17,866 nt of DNA from Cymbomonas tetramitiformis (Eukaryota > Chlorophyta > Pyramimonadophyceae > Pyramimonadales > Pyramimonadaceae). Made by a program: the position numbers and the translations under genes. Location of the stretch: the NCBI GenBank assembly GCA_001247695.2, contig LGRX02028952.1:1-17866 (forward strand), in the 5' to 3' direction. The notes beneath the pieces were generated by a model. That model was given only the letters and a program-made list of their open reading frames with translations, was not told the origin of the DNA and ran no database searches. This document shows, one piece after another, positions 16,787-17,866 of the stretch. Positions within the stretch are counted from its first letter, which is position 1; each line of letters begins with the position of its first letter.

Positions 16787-17550
16787 GGGAGTTGGGGAGT
16801 TTTACAATGGGAGGCCCTGAAAAAATTGAAAATTTGCCCGAATCTAGGGTTTAAGATTTTCCCGAGTTGAATGTAATTTTATTTAATTTTCCGGTTGTTT
16901 TAGGGTTTAAGAAATATTCCTGATTTTCACTAAAAAAATCATCTTTTTCAGCCTGAATTCAGGAAGGTTTATGGGGGTTTTTGTGTTAAGAAAACATAAA
17001 TTTTCAATTGAACTTGTACAATATTTCATGCTTTTTTAAGCTTCAAATTTTTTTTCGAAACTCGGTAGCAAAATGATACTTTTTACGTCTGATTTTCATG
17101 AAATATGTTTTTGGGGGTTCATCGATGAACCCCTTTTATTTTTTCTAGTTTTATATGAATTTCAGGCCTTTTTGGGAGTTGGGGAGTTTTACAAGGGGAG
17201 GCCCTGAAAAAATTGAAAATTTGACCGAATCTAGGGTTTAAGATTTTCCCGAGTTGAATGTAATTTTATTTAATTTTCCGGTTGTTTTAGGGTTTAAGAA
17301 ATATTCCTGATTTTCACTAAACAAATCATCTTTTTCAGCCTGAATTAAGGAAGATTTTTGGGGATTTTTGTACTAGGAAAACATAAATTTTAAATTAAAC
17401 TTGTACAATATTTGCCGCATATTTGAGCTTCAAAAAGATTTCCGAGAATCGATGGCAAAATGATACCTTTTACGCCTGATTTCATGAAATGTATTTTTTG
17501 GGGTTCATCCATGAACCCCAACGATTTTTTTATGTTTTTTTTTTATGAAT
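16787..17550. repeat. Two-copy 387-bp tandem repeat
   Basis: GGGAGTTGGGGAGTTTTACAA begins both units (given to 20 bases: GGGAGTTGGGGAGTTTTACA), at 16787 and 17174. The following CCCTGAAAAAATTGAAAATT, TCTAGGGTTTAAG and CACTAAA words recur in order. Each unit ends with a 20-bp palindrome of half GGGGTTCATC (perfect at 17114-17133, one mismatch at 17500-17519). No ORF. It could be subterminal DNA of the transposon or unrelated satellite-like DNA. Confidence 0.8.
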
Positions 17551-17670
17551 TTCATGCCTTTTGGGGGTTTCGAAAATTTTCGGAATTTTGGTTAAAAAAA
17601 CCTTAATTTTTTTACCACTTTCAGAAATTTCTTTGGTTGGCTTTGTCTCTATTTTTGCAGACGCTGACAG

Positions 17671-17866
17671 ATGGTGGGCCGAAGGCCCATGGGGAGTTGG
17701 GATAAAGGGTGAGGGAGGAGGAAAATTCGGTGGGCCGAAGGCCCGTGGGGAGCCGGGAGAAAGGGGGAAGGGAGGGAAATTGCGGCCCGAAGGCCCGCGG
17801 GGAGCCGGGAACGGGGGGGGAGGGAAAATTGCGGGCCGAAGGCCTTCGGGGAGCTGGGATAAAGGG
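17671..17866. repeat. G-rich minisatellite, about 49-56 bp period, runs off the window
   Basis: GGGCCGAAGGCC-type palindromic cores occur at about 17676, 17732, 17784 and 17833. Each is followed by GGGGAG, GGGA(T/G)AAAGGG or G-runs and then GGAAAATT. Spacing shrinks from 56 to 49 bases. Runs of G, up to nine at about 17813-17821, could form G-quadruplexes. The fourth unit is cut by the window end. Confidence 0.8.

Noticed and set aside
1..17866. Terminal CACTA repeats of the DNA transposon
   Set aside because: CACTA words occur (for example TTCACTAAA near 16930 and 17315) but none forms a matched pair of inverted ends around the gene pair. The ends are probably outside the window.

Overview
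This is eukaryotic DNA. Genes are split by GT-AG introns, the coding content matches a plant-type CACTA (Tnp2) DNA transposon, and an LTR retroelement with copia-like tRNA priming is inserted near one end. A green-lineage alga or another intron-rich alga is plausible, but nothing here fixes the species. No bacterial features, rRNA or CRISPR were seen.

Layout. Positions 1-350 hold a possible 3' part of a plus-strand gene with one intron. Positions 351-4070 are a near-perfect head-to-head palindromic LTR retroelement flanked by the 5-bp duplication ATATT. It carries two mirror-image copies of one 307-aa ORF, two outer LTRs, and one shared LTR at the centre. Positions 4083-7730 are a five-exon minus-strand gene (540 aa in my model) of unknown function. 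Positions 7731-9321 form a divergent intergenic region with a tRNA-like SINE fragment and a dense array of GAAGAC/GTCTTC hairpins. Positions 9322-16628 are a 16-exon plus-strand gene for a Tnp2-type transposase (1597 aa in my model). Every exon junction in both models was phase-checked by hand and keeps the frame. Positions 16629-17866 hold a 387-bp tandem duplication and a G-rich minisatellite that runs off the window. The divergent gene pair is probably the coding core of one large CACTA-like transposon, but its terminal repeats are not in view.

The most interesting material is in the introns, which fall into two repeated classes. Class I introns are short (83-214 bp). All 16 of them in the two main genes carry GGAAGA and TCTTCC motifs that can fold on themselves, and the same motif fills the shared promoter region. 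Class II introns are three larger insertions of 672, 1079 and 665 bp. Each has 10-15-bp terminal inverted repeats, flanking 4-5-bp target duplications, and several copies of a private 24-bp palindrome of the form TTA-N18-TAA. Removing each insertion with one target copy rejoins the reading frame. Both classes look like introners, meaning mobile DNA that creates introns, sitting inside the genes of another transposon. One class I intron has also been amplified with its neighbouring exon into a five-unit tandem array that adds 56-residue modules in frame.

Gene models come from reading alone; RNA data have not been consulted.
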